Of a stretch of 64,000 nucleotides of DNA, positions 22,923 to 35,702 are shown piece after piece. Location: assembly GCF_036323735.1 (NCBI RefSeq), contig NC_086034.1, positions 16,312,501 through 16,376,500 of the forward strand. Direction: 5' to 3'. How positions within the stretch are numbered: position 1 is the stretch's first letter; each line of letters starts with the position of its first letter. The notes below the pieces were generated by a model. The model had not been told where the DNA came from, did no database searches, and saw only the letters and a list, made by a program, of their open reading frames with translations. The position numbers and the translations under genes were made by a program. The stretch is from Rattus norvegicus. Lineage: Eukaryota > Chordata > Mammalia > Rodentia > Muridae.

Positions 22923-25900
22923 ACTAATCTCTTTACTCTTCCCAACTAGCATTCCTTCTACATTTATGTATCTTTACTCTGTGTGCATGTGACCCAGTGA
23001 GTTTTATTAGAGCTGTTTACAAAAGCATGCACGAAACTTTATTTCCAGTAGCATAGGCACCACTGGCTACTATTACACTGAAGAAAATGCATTTACCTCT
23101 CCCATAACCCTTTAACTGGGATTAAATCCTCAGGGAGATTGGGTCCATTTGAAAACTCTCTCTTCCAATGACAAGGGTTGACCGACCCAATTTTCTGAAG
23201 ACCTTGTATTCCAGATTCCTTTTACTGTTACCTCAGACCACATCTGTATCCTCACTATTCCTGATGAAATGGTGGAGACACATGAAGTCCTTGTGCACTC
23301 AGATAAGCACAAGGGAAACCAGAAATGTTAATTACACAGGGTTGGCCCTTCTAAGAGGTGTATAGTCAGTTTTCCACCCAGAAGGCTGAAGATGGACATG
23401 GTTTATCTCCTAGTGACCTCTGCACTATCTCTAGGGTCAGGCCATACCTGCCTCATTCCTAGACTCTTACAAACAGGCCTTAAGCCTTTTTAGGCACAGA
23501 GAATTGGGTCCCAGCACTTAACATTTTTCCAAGTTCTTTATGCCTAAAATGGACCACCTAGTGTCAAACACCAGGCACTGATCCATATTGAACCAGATTT
23601 CCTCCTTGTGTCATGCAGATCAACAAAGGAGTTTTCAGGGACCATACCCCCTTCCCCCCCTCACCCCCAACCCTGGGAAAGTGGCAATTGTGAAATTATT
23701 CTCTTACATCCCCACTGTTCCAGGGGAAGGATGAAAGGATTTTATGGGTTTGGCCCCATCCAGTATTCTTGCACCATCACAGTATTCAATTTCTCAAATT
23801 GACACGCTGTCCTTTTTCAAGAAATGCATTTGAGAGAACCACTGGTTTGTTTTTCAACTACCAAAGGTAAACTTTGACTCCAATAACCCAAAACATTGTT
23901 TTAGCTTTTAAAATAATACACCCATGCCAGGAAGCCTACTCGTTTCTTTTTGATAGATTCAATTCCTCTTCAGCAAAACAATTATATACATGTAAAGGCA
24001 AGTAAACAATGTTTTTAAAGTACTCTGTTTTCTATAAAGAATGTGCAAGATAAATTAAAATATTGTTGAAAAATGCACCCCTTCAAATGTCAAGGTTGTT
24101 AGTACTGGGTATAGCATTAGCTATGAATAGAACAAACTTGTAGATGGTAGTAAACATTCCAGCATGGAAACAAATGGACTCATGGTGTAGATTGTTTGAT
24201 GAGGAAGGTCATAAAACTTAACAATAATACTCTATTATAAGCAAAAAAATGATTGATTAGCGAAGAAATGTTACCATGAATAAAAGAAAAATGTGAGTTA
24301 TGTTATAAAATAGAACTTTACGTATTTCAGCATAACTAACTTGAGGTTTTTTTTTTTTTCAGTGTTAAGAACCATTTTGGTAGATGCTCATTCACTTAGC
24401 TCAGTTTTTCTCATTGATGAATGTTGAATAAACAAACGGATTACATTGAGAGACACCTAGAAGCTATGTGACAATGCAAATCGATAAATTTCTTAGTACA
24501 ATACATAAAACACAGAACAAAAGAGGCAGAACATCAAGAAAGGAAATTAATGAAACAATTAAATATGGTTTATGTGCTTATAATTTATTTAAGAAAGACT
24601 ATTAATAATTTTCTCTTAAACATGCCCATGTGATATGCTTTTTTTCTTCTCAACTGACATATTCAAAAGCCACTGGAAGTAATCCACATTGAACTAGAGC
24701 TTTCGTGTGGCTATTGGTTAACTTTCAAAACATATCAATGAGCTGGGGATGCCTTATTAGCTGAGGGTTGATGGTTTAACTTAACATACCATGGTCTCAA
24801 TAGAGCTGACCTCATTCAACAGCCAAGGGTTTAAGTACTGATTCAGATAACGTAGCCTAAGTGTGGGAAAAACCTCTTCATGGGAAAATTCTACTGAATC
24901 TCCCATATTACGGTCGAGGCTTAGACAACCATCTTCATGGTTGTTATCTAGGCCACAGCCAGAGGAAAACACTAGACCAACATGAAAACAAATACATGAA
25001 GCAAAATGTGACAGAAATAAAGGGAGAAAGAATTCAAAAATAAGAGTTTCAGATTTCAATGCTGTACTTCCAATAAGCCATTGAACATATAGGCAAATTA
25101 TCAACAAGGAAACAAAACTTGAACATAAAAAATGAACTAAATATCTACCTCCTTATCTGCCTACTTATCTATCTACCACTCAGGCAATGAAAGCAATACA
25201 CACAGAAAGTCTTTCAGGCCAGCCTATGGGCTTTAGCGTGAGACAAATTGCATCTTAGCTATTTCAGGTTAAAAACATAAATAGAAGTCATCTGCAAAAA
25301 TGGAGTGGAATTAAAAATACTAACAGAAAGAAAATTTAAATCTTCGGTACGTTTTAATTTTACAAATACTCCCCCTGCAAACCAAAAACTAAGAAATAAT
25401 TTTAAGCTAAATTAAACTGAAAGCTTAGTATACAAAAACGTACTAAATATTGTACAGGCTAGTTTATAGCAACTACACACAAACTCGAATCACTGGAGAA
25501 AAGGAAACCTCAGCTGAGGACAGGCCTCTATTCAATTGCTCCATGGGAATGTGGAGTATTTTCTTGATTGATGATTGACTTGCGATGGCCCAACCCACTG
25601 TAGGCAGTGATGTCCCTGGTAGCCTCGGATTGTATAAAAAAACCAAACTGAACGTCCCCCCTTTCACATTAGCATGTCTATTTGTGTTTTCCTTGTTCAG
25701 GTGATGATGAGGAAGCCATATTTGTGAGACCTCTTGGGTGTAGCCTCTTTAACATTTCTACTAGGCAAAAATCTCATAACAAACTGTTGGCAACTCTTAG
25801 ACTCTTTTACCTGTATTCAGCAACTATGTTACAACTATATTAGCTGGGACTCTGTGTTTTGGTAAGTTGTTTTCCATAATGGTCTCCTTATGTTACAAAG

Positions 25901-26698
25901 AGAAGTTTCCTTGATGACACATGAGAACTATACTTATCTTGGGAATAAAGGTAAATATATACAATATAGTTAGTGATTGAACTGATTTAGGAAAGTGGCA
26001 GTTGTAGGTTCTCCTCCAAGATCCATTTCACTGGGCCTAAGGAGTTGGAACCAAAGTCTCAATTCTCGGCAAAGAACTATTGGGAACAAACCAATTCTGA
26101 GAATGAGATAAATGGTCTCTTCCCTGGGAAAAAGCAGAACAATTGGTTGCCCAATTTCAATGGTCAGCCCTGAAAATATATACATACAAGAAACATTATA
26201 TGGACTGAAAATTTATTCATATGTTAGGAATAGGTGAATATATAACATATGTATCAACTATTAAAGAAAATATTCCATGAGAGAGCAAGGTGTATGTGTG
26301 GAGGTAAGGGTCATATTGGAGGTTTTGAAAGGGAAAGGGAACATTATGTAATTATATTGTAGTCTCAGATTTTTTTTAAGTATATACTTTTCTAAAGAAA
26401 GAAATTTGAGCAAGCCACAGAGAGAAAGGTAGTTAGTAGGATTCTTCTGTGGTCTCTCCTTCAGTGCCTGACTCAGGATTCCTGCCTCACATTTATGCCC
26501 TGGCTTCCCCAGATGATAAAACGCAGTCTAGAAGCATAAGCTGGAAAAAAAAAACCCTTTGTTCCCAAGTTGCTTTTAGTCACAGTGTTTATCATAGGAA
26601 ACAAAAGCAAACTTCAATAAATGATAGACAGATAAATGATAGCAGAATTATTGAAACTTATAATAGTAGATTCCTACATTAAAATAGAACATCTGGTT
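22923..26698. other. Unique or very old sequence, no gene seen
   Basis: Short frames only (up to about 108 codons, minus strand at 24781-25107). No motif I recognise. Confidence 0.4.
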
Positions 26699-26785
26699 TT
26701 AGGAGCGGAGGTCGGTGGTACAGTGCTTGCCTAGTGAACACAGGGCCCCAGTTTTAGTCTCTGCTAGCACAAAAACAATTGAAAC
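26699..26785 (+). repeat. Old ID-like SINE
   Basis: GGTGGTACAGTGCTTGCCTAG, AACACAGGGCCCCAGTTTTAGTCTC and a following A-rich stretch correspond to an aged tRNA-like ID body. Confidence 0.6.
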
Positions 26786-27659
26786 AGAACAATAATCAAT
26801 AACCTAACTTTTCATCCTAAGATTCAGGAAGAAAAGGACAAGTTAAATAAAAACAAGCAAACAAATAGGGGAAAAAAAGGAAGCAGGTGAAAACATCAAA
26901 ATGAAATTAAGTAACTCAGGAAAGGGAGCAATAAAGAAACTCTGTAAGGTCACTTCTTGGAAAATATTACAAAATAAAAACTTTACCTAAGATGACAGAG
27001 AAAAAAAAGATGTTACAAATTATTTAAACTGCACATGAAATAAGATGAAATAATACCATCAGTGGTGGAACTTTCCCCTAATGAAAAAAGAATTCAAGGG
27101 ACCAGTTACTGGATGAGTAGGTGAGACTTCCAGACAGGAAGAAAAGGGAAGGCAGGAAAAGGAACAGCCTTTTTGGAAGGCAAGAGCAAGGGAGGCAGAC
27201 AAAATGTAGGAAGCCAGAGGATGTTGGTTTGAGTGGTGGATCCACCACTCGAGAGTTTGTAAAATAGATTAGTTTGCAACATTATGTTCTGCACCTAGCG
27301 ATTGTGTTACCCATTGATTCTAAACTAAGATTGTACGATGTTTCCCTTCATGCAGCAACTCAGCTGGGTTCCAGAGAAAGGCACAGTGGCAGAGCATGGT
27401 GTGAAAGCTCACCCCAGCAAGACATGGGAAGGGATTTTGGAAGTGCAGAGTGTGCATGGCAACAGCCAGCATGGGAACTTAATGAGCTGGGAAGAGAGAG
27501 GGATTTCAGAGCTCGGAGTCAGAGAGTCTGACCAGCTGAGAACAGGTTGTCCTGTCTGCCAGGCTGAGAATAGATAGGACTGTCTGTCGGTGCCTAACCA
27601 GCGATAGTGTGGGTTGCTGCCCTTTTTATTTCATGCAACAACAATCTAATACAGAATAA
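26786..27659. other. Unassigned sequence with short ORFs
   Basis: 27260-27600 is locally less AT-rich and holds two overlapping plus-strand frames (85 and 79 codons) that match nothing I recognise. It may be part of an old dispersed element. Confidence 0.35.
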
Positions 27660-27970
27660 AAGTTACAAGAAAATACTATGGCCAACTAAATGCCCAAATA
27701 TTAGCTAATTTATGTAAAATGTACACATTCCTAGAAAGGTAAAAACTGTGAAAACTGACTCAAGAAAATTAAAAAAGGGATCTTAATAAACCTATAACAA
27801 AAATATAATAGTGTATAATAATAAAGTCAAGATTCAGCATAGAAAGCTCTGGCCCAGATGGCTTCACTGGTGAATAATGTGGGGGGAAAAGGGAAAAAAT
27901 ACAATTTTATCACAATTACTTCCAAAATAGTATCACGAGGCTAGCATTACACTGAAACTGAAGCCAAATA
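27660..27970 (+). repeat. Ancient L1 ORF2 fragment
   Basis: AGAAAGCTCTGGCCCAGATGGCTTCACTGG corresponds to the conserved L1 stretch that encodes the GPDGF region. TACACATTCCTAGAAA upstream and ATTACACTGAAACTGAAGCCA downstream fit an old, mutated L1 in plus orientation. Confidence 0.6.
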
Positions 27971-28039
27971 AAATAAATACATCTACTAATGGTGATTTAT
28001 TGCTATTATTATTGTTGTTGCTGCTTTTATTGACATACA

Positions 28040-28150
28040 CATACATTCTGGGTATGGTGTAACATACATTTGGGAAGCTGAAACAATATAAATTCAAAGC
28101 CAGCCTGAGCTATTTAATGATGCTTTTTCTAAAAGAAAAAGTATAGGAAG
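28040..28150 (+). repeat. B1 SINE fragment
   Basis: CTGGGTATGGTGTAACATACATTTGGGAAGCTGA and AATTCAAAGCCAGCCTGAGCTA follow B1 with an internal deletion. A purine-rich GAAGAAG tract follows to about 28190. Confidence 0.6.
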
Positions 28151-28203
28151 AAGAAGAAAATGAAAAGGAGGAGAAGAGGAAGAGGTGGATTTAAGATGAT
28201 AGC

Positions 28204-28225
28204 TGTGGTGGTTTAAATAAGAATG

Positions 28226-28266
<41 letters not shown>

Positions 28267-28682
28267 TGCTCACACACAAAAATACACACATACACACATG
28301 CTCACACATGGGCTCATATATTTGCATTCTTATTACTCAGTTGATGAAAAGGGAAGAATTAGGAGGTATGACCTTGTTGGAGGAATTACAAAAGTGTGTC
28401 ACTGAGGTGGTCATTGAAGTTTCAAAAGCCCACATCAGGCCCAGAATCTCTGTTTCTGTCTTGGTCTCTGCCTGACCCCACACAACTGCTTGTAAATGAG
28501 GTTATAAAATGGTCAGCTACTGCTCCTACATTGTGATTTTTCTGTGTGCAACCTTGCTCCCCATTATGTTTATGGAGGACTTACCCTCTGAAACTATAAT
28601 CAAGCCCCTAATTAGATGTTTACTTCTATAAGTTAACTTGGTCAGATGGTCTCTTTACAGCAATAGGGTAGTAATTAAGACA
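28204..28682 (+). repeat. MaLR-type LTR (MT/ORR1-like) carrying a CA expansion
   Basis: Begins TGTGGTGGTTTAAATAAG. Continues GGAGGTATGACCTTGTTGGAGGAA, GTGTGTCACTGAGG, then CCTCTGAAACTATAATCAAGCCCC, AATTAGATGTTTACTTCTATAAG, TTGGTCAGATGGTCTCTTTACAGCAATAGGGTAGTAATTAAGACA, the usual end of these rodent ERVL-MaLR LTRs. A CA microsatellite at 28229-28330 interrupts the first third. No coding capacity. Confidence 0.75.
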
Positions 28683-28691
28683 GTAGCAAAC

Positions 28692-28915
28692 CCAGGGCTC
28701 CAGCTGCATATGTAGCAGAGGATGGCCTTGTTGGGCACCAATGGGAGAAGCCCTTGGTCCTGCCAAGGATGGACCCCCCCCCAGTGTAGGGGAATGTCAG
28801 GCAAGAATGGGAGATGATGAAGGGGGGATGGGATAGGGGGTTTATGCATGGGAAACCGGGGAGGGGAATAACATTTGAAATATAAATAAGAAAAAAAATC
28901 CAGAGGGAGAAAAAA
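28692..28915 (+). mobile_element. Very short L1 3' end with 15-bp target-site duplication
   Basis: Only about 224 bases of L1 3' UTR: AGCCCTTGGTCCTGCCAAGGATGG, a G-rich block, GGAATAACATTTGAAATATAAATAAG and an A-rich tail. AAGACAGTAGCAAAC flanks it at 28677-28691 and 28916-28930 with no mismatch. It landed at the last bases of the MaLR LTR. Confidence 0.93.
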
Positions 28916-28930
28916 AAGACAGTAGCAAAC

Positions 28931-31315
28931 AAAATCCAACATTAGCTGGATTTGTGTCAAACATTATCCCACTTTGTCTTTGGGTCCCTGATATGCAACC
29001 CTAGAGAACAGAGGGAGAAATTTGAAGGCTTTGGGTATGAACATGTTCAGTAGGGGTATCTGAATCTGTGCCAGTCCAGAAATTATGTGGCATTGTCACC
29101 ATCTTTCATTTTAGGTGCTAAGTCCCTTATATGTCATTACCTGGGATTTTCCTTATTGATGTCTTTGGAGCAAACTGAGGCTAAATACCAACACTGGTGA
29201 ATGGAGGAAGGCAGAGGTCAGGCTCTGGGACTCACTAAACAACTTTCTTAGATCCTCCAGAGTGAGCAGAGATGTGTCTGAGAACCTTTGTGAAAACAAA
29301 CATGAATGAAGGGTGATGGGGGCATGTAGACTAGGGGTGTCCTCCAGCCAGGCTAGATGCACGACATGCCTGCCTTTCTCTGAACTCTCTTCCCCTGTGG
29401 AAGGACTAAGGAAATGACTGAATGGCATTGGAGTAACACATGTGGGGCCCCTGAAACACACAATCCCTGCTTCCTTTCTGTCTTCTGCCCTCCTTTTCCC
29501 ATGGAGCTCCCTGCTCCTCTGATGCCCACAAACTTGTTGGCCGAACATTAGGTCCTGTGGACTCTCCTTTCTCCACCTGTCTCCACAATGAAAGCAATGA
29601 TGGCAACATTGGCTGCTGGGAGCAGGGATTTTCTTTTATTCAGAAATTGTCTTTATTATAGAAAACTTAGTTTTATGTAATATCCTTTCAGGAAAATATG
29701 AAAAATAAATCAGATTTTTGTTCTTTTACTCAAATCTATGCACTGATGAGGGCAGAGAGAGGAAATAAGCCGCACAAGTCTTGAACTAGAGACAAGCGTA
29801 ATGTCATAGAACTGTGGTGCAGGAAATGTATGTGTCATGTACACAGAGCACTCCGCAGACTGTGTTCTGTCTTTCAGCTCTGTTAACCGGGCAGACCCTC
29901 CTCAGTTTCTGCTCCAAGGACATCCAAAGGTACAACTTCTATTCATAGTAGCAAATTAATAGGGGTGCCTGGACCACAGAGGAAAGTGGAAACAAAGACA
30001 GAACAAAAAGGTTATAACAGTTTGATGGAAAACTATGACCCAATGATTCAGTCTTGAAATATATTATCTTGCTTCATTTGGTTTACTTTCAAGACAAGAG
30101 AAATACATTTTTAGATGGAAAATTGTACATAAATATTCCTCTAGTAGTCTTCCCTTTAAAGAGTTTCACTCACTGAAAGATAAATCTAAATAAAAATACA
30201 AGTAAGTAAGAGTTGTTGGCATAAAAAGGGCAAAAGTACACACAGAAAGTGGGAAAGCATAAATCTAAGGGTAAAGGTAGCTATAAATATATAGAGTCCT
30301 CTCTGACAAAAGAATTTGGGAATAGACGGACCCAAAATGGAACATTACAAAGAGCATATAAGTTTAAAAGTAACAAAATGGGTCTAAAGGCATGTAATCA
30401 CCACAGGAAGATAGCTTTTGAGGGAATAGAATTGAAAGAAAAAAAAAACACGTAAACCAGTACATCCAAAATATCAAAATTTTGGCAAAATATAATGAAT
30501 AGAAATGAGAAATAAAAACTCAGGTTAAAAAAAAATAGCCATAAGACCAGCATTTGATTTATATCTTCAACCAGCTTTAAGTATGCTACTACCAGGAATG
30601 GGAAACTTCTAGAAACTATTATAGTTTCCTCCTTATTTCTTAAAGCATAAAGATGTAACTGGACACAGTTAAGATGTCCCCAAGGAATACAAGCTACAAA
30701 ACAGAGCGAAGGAAAACATTTGGAGCTGTGCCGTGGGCACTGAGGTTGAGACAGAATGTGTTTCTGGATGGTCTGTGCTGATGGCTTCCACAGTGGGGTG
30801 GTGTCAGAACTGCTTAAGCACTACAAACTTGATTTCACAGAGAGCAGGCATCCTATTTTTCTTCTTTTGCATAGTGGGTTTTAAATATACATACAAAAAG
30901 TGTATATAAGTTAAGCAAGTACCTGAGCCACTTGTCACAAGGAAACAACAGACTGCCTCAGCACACCGAGGGGTAGTCACCAACTGCCTCCTAACAGCAT
31001 AATTGTTCTTTTTCATTTTTAACAAATAAAAGATGCATAACTTCATTAAGTTTTATGCTGTCAGAGTCACCCACACTATTGTAGACACTCAGGCCATTCA
31101 TTCGCTTTGCTGTTTAGTGTTCCCTTTCAAGCCTTTCAAACTTCATTTCCTCTTTTTGCTCTTGGTGTGCACTTGGGTAAATTCAACTTGGGCTCTTAGA
31201 AAATATTGCCATGAACTTTTTAGTAAAGTTGATTGTGCCAGAGGGCTTGCTTTGGAAATGCCAATGTATTTTAAAGTAATTGATATTTTAGAGAAAATAT
31301 ACACAGAATATAAGG
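28931..31315. other. Unique sequence, no gene seen
   Basis: A 131-codon minus-strand frame at 29153-29548 matches nothing I know and lacks gene-like context. Otherwise short frames and AT-rich text. Confidence 0.4.
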
Positions 31316-31321
31316 GTTGAG

Positions 31322-31919
31322 TGTTGTAAAAATATAAAAAATAAAAGGGGTATCTTTTATTCCCCACTAGGTCTGTCACCATAGTGCCCCAAGGTATCTG
31401 CTGGATATCTTAATTCTCAGTCAGCAAAGCCTTTCATCCTCTTTGCTCCATCCCCTATCACACTGCTGAAGGCCTCTCTCTGAGCCTGGCAGCAATCTCC
31501 CTACCTATCTAGTTCCTAAGGCAGGTTTCCATGCCAGAAACACACATTCCAACTCTGTGGTGGCCCAGACCAGGTGCCACACACTTTCTTACATTTAAAT
31601 CGATACATAAAAGAACACACAACACAATAACCTTTGGCCCAATTAATAAGATATAATCGCCCACCGAAGCATACAAAGCTCAATCATATGCATCCCTTAA
31701 AAACATTCATAACAACCTGTAAAGGTACAGCATGGAATCTTACCATCACCTGCCATATTGTCCTGCCACGGCTCCTCTCCCTGTCCCTCCTGTCTCTTCC
31801 TCCTTTCCGTTCCAGTCTCCTCCTCTTCCTTCAAATTTTCTCCCATCCACCCTTCCTTCTTGTCCAATGACAGGCATCCTTCTATCTTGTACCTGCCTCA
31901 CCTGTGACATCACTCCACG
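31322..31919 (-). repeat. Left LTR (3' LTR of the minus-strand ERV)
   Basis: Plus-strand start TGTTGTAAAAATATAAAA, end GACATCACTCCACG. The complement of TTTTATTCCCC gives an AATAAA polyadenylation signal near the element's 3' end. Accidental frames of 68-78 codons occur in both LTRs. Confidence 0.9.
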
Positions 31920-33539
31920 TTTCACCCTTTTTGTCTAATTAAAAAAAAACTTTTCTCTCATATATAAGCTGAGCACAACTATTATCATTTTGTAATTAAA
32001 AGCAATAAAATATATCTAACACCCGGCCCAACACTATATCAGTTAAACAGAACATTTAGTTATCCATTCCAACTTAAAAAAGGCTTAAAATCTATATTAT
32101 ATCTTGGCTAGCTTGTATACTATCTGATAACTATCCAATAAAATATGTATTTTCAGAGTTAAACAGCCTGACAGGCTATGAGAATATTACTTTGTGTAGA
32201 TAAAATAATCAGTCTTCAATTCCATCAGAAATCTGAGAATGACCAAATATCTATACACATAGGAAGCCTAACATGGCTTCTAGAACTGAGAGATGGTAGA
32301 GACAAATCTCCACTAGCACAGTCCCCTGTTAGCAACATGTGAGCGCAAGTCTTCAGCCTTCTGGCCCAAAATCAACTGACAGACTGTTGAAATGCAGATT
32401 TTGAAGAGCTGATCACCCTGTCTTGGCAGGGTTTATCAGTCAACTATTCTGCGTAATTTGTCCTTTTCTGGACAGTATTAGTCTGCAGATGAAACAGGCA
32501 GTTTTTGTCCAGTGGCTGCCTAGCCACAAAGTATTGCCTCATCTGGAGGTAGAGATGTTCAAATTCTTCATTAAATCCTCCAAAGGGGAACTGTTAGGAG
32601 CAGTCATGTCTCAACAAAAGATAAATAACTAAATCTCATATTTTGTGGATTTCTGATGTTTTTTAAATACATCTATCTATATAAAGTAATCTGGACTGTT
32701 GTTTGTTAATTATCTTAAACATTATGTTGAAAGTACTCTCACAAACTTAGAGCCCTGAATTTTCTATTTGGCCCTTAACTCACAGGTGCAATCAACTCAG
32801 AAGTTTGTAATGACATCAATAGAAGGACTGGCTCTAAACCTTGTACTTTTAAACTTTTTTGACAAATAAATTCTATACCAAAGCAAAGATATGATTTTAG
32901 CTTAGTTACCAAATGAGATTATGACTGTACAACTCAATCTAGCTAATTCCTCCCTGTTAAATTACAACCAATTTGAAATTCTTCATAAAACCAACTTTAG
33001 AATAACCACTTTCAACCCCCCAAAAGTCCAGGGAATTGGGGCAACAACTCCTCCATAACTTCTTTAAGCTGTACATGGGCATTGAGATATCCTTGGCAGT
33101 AGGGGGTAGAAAGAATGAAGCAAATGCTGTATCGAATGTGTCCTGACTGGACACAGCTGAAAGTCCTTGAGACCAGGAATCCAAGTAGGCATACTCTGAA
33201 AAATACAACTCTCAAAACAAGAGTTTAGAATTCTGATATCTTTTTGTTTGATTCTCCTAAATCTAATTTTTTAGGCGATCTACTTCTATCAAATCTGGTC
33301 AGTGTGACTCTGCAAGGTTTCCAGAGCCTAATCACACTTTTTAAAAGCACAAAGACAAAATCTTTCTCCCAAAATACTGTGGTCCTTAGTCTGTAACCAG
33401 AAAAGCTTGTATCTTGCACTCTCTCCCAGAGTAATAATATAACCATAAAACTCAAAGTCACACCCATTATGAAGATTAAACATTTTTTTAAAAAGGACGT
33501 AAGTTAAACAATGAACCTGATAGGCTTTTGTACCCTGTA

Positions 33540-34340
33540 CTATCAGGAAATTAACCCAAAATTCCCATGGAGGCCACATTAAGAGAATCTGAGCTTCCTG
33601 TTGTGGTAAATATCAAAAGTAACCACAAACACTCGCTAGCCAGTATCAACGAGCCATATGGTCCTTAGTGGGGTAATTCATAAAACGAACCAAATACCTT
33701 CTATCAATTCCAATATCAATAAGCAACATATCAAACCAGGACTTTAGCCCAAAATATATCCACCCATTAAGCTCTCTACCCAGAGCCACAGATGTTTATT
33801 TAACCTTAATAACTTGTAAAAATCACAATACTCTACTTGGAGTCAGTGACTAATTTTTCCCTAAGTCCCGAAACATGGATGAAAATCCCCACGTGACTTG
33901 GGTAATCTCTGTACTCTCCTTAAAACAAACTTAAACACCTTCTATCAATTTTAATACCAATAAGTAACTTAAAAATCAGGACTTTAGCCCAAAATATATC
34001 CATCTGTTAAGCTCTCTACCCGGAGCCACAATTTTTTATTTAACCTTAATAACTTCTATAATATATGTCTGTATTCACTCTGCCTGGTGTTACAGACATT
34101 TATCACAATTCTCTACTTGGAGTAAGTGACTAATTTTTCTTAAGTTCCCAAATCATGTGTAAAATTCCTCATGTGATTCAGGTAATCTCCATACTCTCTC
34201 CTTAAAAACAAACTTAAATCACCTTCTAATAATACCTGTCATTAAGAAGTAGCTTGTCTAACTAGGATTTCAACCCAAAATTCCCATGAAGCCCACGTTA
34301 GAAGGAAAATGAGTATCCTGAAAGACTTTCTAAACAACTT
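33540..34340 (-). repeat. Internal tandem repeats of the ERV
   Basis: A unit containing (G/A)GGA(C/T)TT(T)A(G/A)CCCAAAAT and, in two copies, a following CTCTACTTGGAGT(C/A)A(G)TGACTAA block recurs near 33544, 33737, 33976 and 34264, spaced about 190-290 bases. The middle two units are most alike (AAGCTCTCTACCC(A/G)GAGCCACA in both). Confidence 0.75.
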
Positions 34341-34582
34341 TCTTTAAAAAGCAGCTTTTAATCTCTAACTCTATGAACTGCCTGTCATTACTTATCACAC
34401 AGCAGGGGACCAACAGCCTGCCAGCCCAAGCTGCTCCCCTGCTTCTTTGTTTAAATTCCTGCGCTTGAGATCTCACATGACTTAACATGGGGCTGGCCTC
34501 CTCTTACCCAGAAAATAAAACATACTCTCAAGTATTAGGATTACTAGCGGATTCTCGCCCATCATGTTGGTTCACTAGCTGT

Positions 34583-35181
34583 TGTTGTAAAAATGTAAAA
34601 AATAAAAGGGGTATCTTTTATCCCCCACTAGGTCTGTCACCATAGTGCCCCAAGGTATCTGCTGGATATCTTAATTCTCAGTCAGCAAAGCCTTTCATCC
34701 ACTTTGCTCCATCCCCTATCACACTGCTGAAGGCCTCTCTCTGAGCCTGGCAGCAATCTCCCTACCTATCTAGTTCCTAAGGCAGGTTTCCATGCCAGAA
34801 ACACACATTCCAACTCTGTGGTGGCCCAGACCAGGTGCCACACACGTTCTTACATTTAAATCGATACATAAAAGAACACACAACACAATAACCTTTGGCC
34901 CAATTAATAAGATATAATCGCCCACCAAAGCATACAAAGCTCAATCATATGCCTCCCTTAAAAACAATCATAGCAACCTGTAAAGGTACAGCATGGAATC
35001 TTACCATCACCCGCCATATTGTCCTGCCATGGCTCCTCTCCCTGTCCCTCCTGTCTCTTCCTCCTTTCCGTTCCAGTCTCCTCCTCTTCCTTCAAATTTT
35101 TCTCCCACCCATCCTTCCTTCTCATCCAACGACTGGCCTCCTTCTATCTTGTACCTGCCTCACCTGTGACATCATCCCACA
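34583..35181 (-). repeat. Right LTR (5' LTR of the minus-strand ERV)
   Basis: Plus-strand start TGTTGTAAAAATGTAAAA, end GACATCATCCCACA. The polyadenylation signal equivalent is mutated here (GATAAAAG on the minus strand). Closely similar to the left LTR over its whole length. Confidence 0.9.
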
Positions 35182-35254
35182 AGTTGAGTTTTATATTTAA
35201 TTTTAATTTGTAAGAAACAGTTATGTAGGTACTTAAAACTGCAGTCAGTTGAGT

Positions 35255-35378
35255 TTGATAAGGCACTATTGTAATGATAGCAGAAATACCAGAGGTTATT
35301 ATCCAGCTTTGCCTACGTAGCAAAACTATGTCTCAAAAATATAAAACCAACCAACCAAACAAACAAACAAACAAAAAA
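35255..35378 (+). repeat. B1 3' fragment with (AACC/AAAC)n tail
   Basis: ATCCAGCTTTGCCTACGTAGCAAAACTATGTCTCAAAAA matches the B1 end and runs into AACC and AAAC repeats, probably grown from the A-tail. Confidence 0.55.
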
Positions 35379-35573
35379 GACCTGTCACTCCACCTAAGTA
35401 AAGAGGTCTATGGAGGATCACACAGAACATACATGAGAATATAGCTATGTACCACAAAACAAGTTTGACTTTTCTTTTTTCAATTGTGAACTTCTCTATA
35501 CTGAAAACATGTTCAAAATATCAGACATCAAACATATCTAAGTATTATGCACCTAAAAATATCAGGAAGAGCA

Positions 35574-35667
35574 TACACACACACACATACACACACACCA
35601 AAGAACACACATATATACCACAAACCATAGAACTGCACATTCCACAAACCACTGAACATGCACACAT

Positions 35668-35701
<34 letters not shown>
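35574..35701. repeat. Interrupted (CA)n microsatellite
   Basis: CA runs at 35574-35600 and 35670-35701 separated by ACCACAAACCA-type repeats. Confidence 0.88.

Positions 35702-35702
<1 letters not shown>

Larger units (their letters stand above)
31322..35181 (-). mobile_element. Non-coding endogenous retrovirus with paired LTRs
   Basis: Two direct repeats of about 600 bases (31322-31919 and 34583-35181) enclose about 2.66 kb. I infer minus orientation because, read leftward, a purine run AAAAAGGGTGAAA sits directly before the left LTR, as a polypurine tract should, and the left LTR reads AATAAAAG near its end. GTTGAG occurs at both outer edges (31316-31321 and 35183-35188, one base off at the right), fitting a 6-bp class II duplication. 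By eye the LTRs differ at roughly 20 positions. No gag, pro, pol or env motif was found inside, so it is probably non-autonomous. The primer-binding site was not identified. Confidence 0.85.

Noticed and set aside
29153..29548. 131-codon minus-strand gene
   Set aside because: No recognisable motif, no conserved neighbours and an overlapping frame of similar quality.
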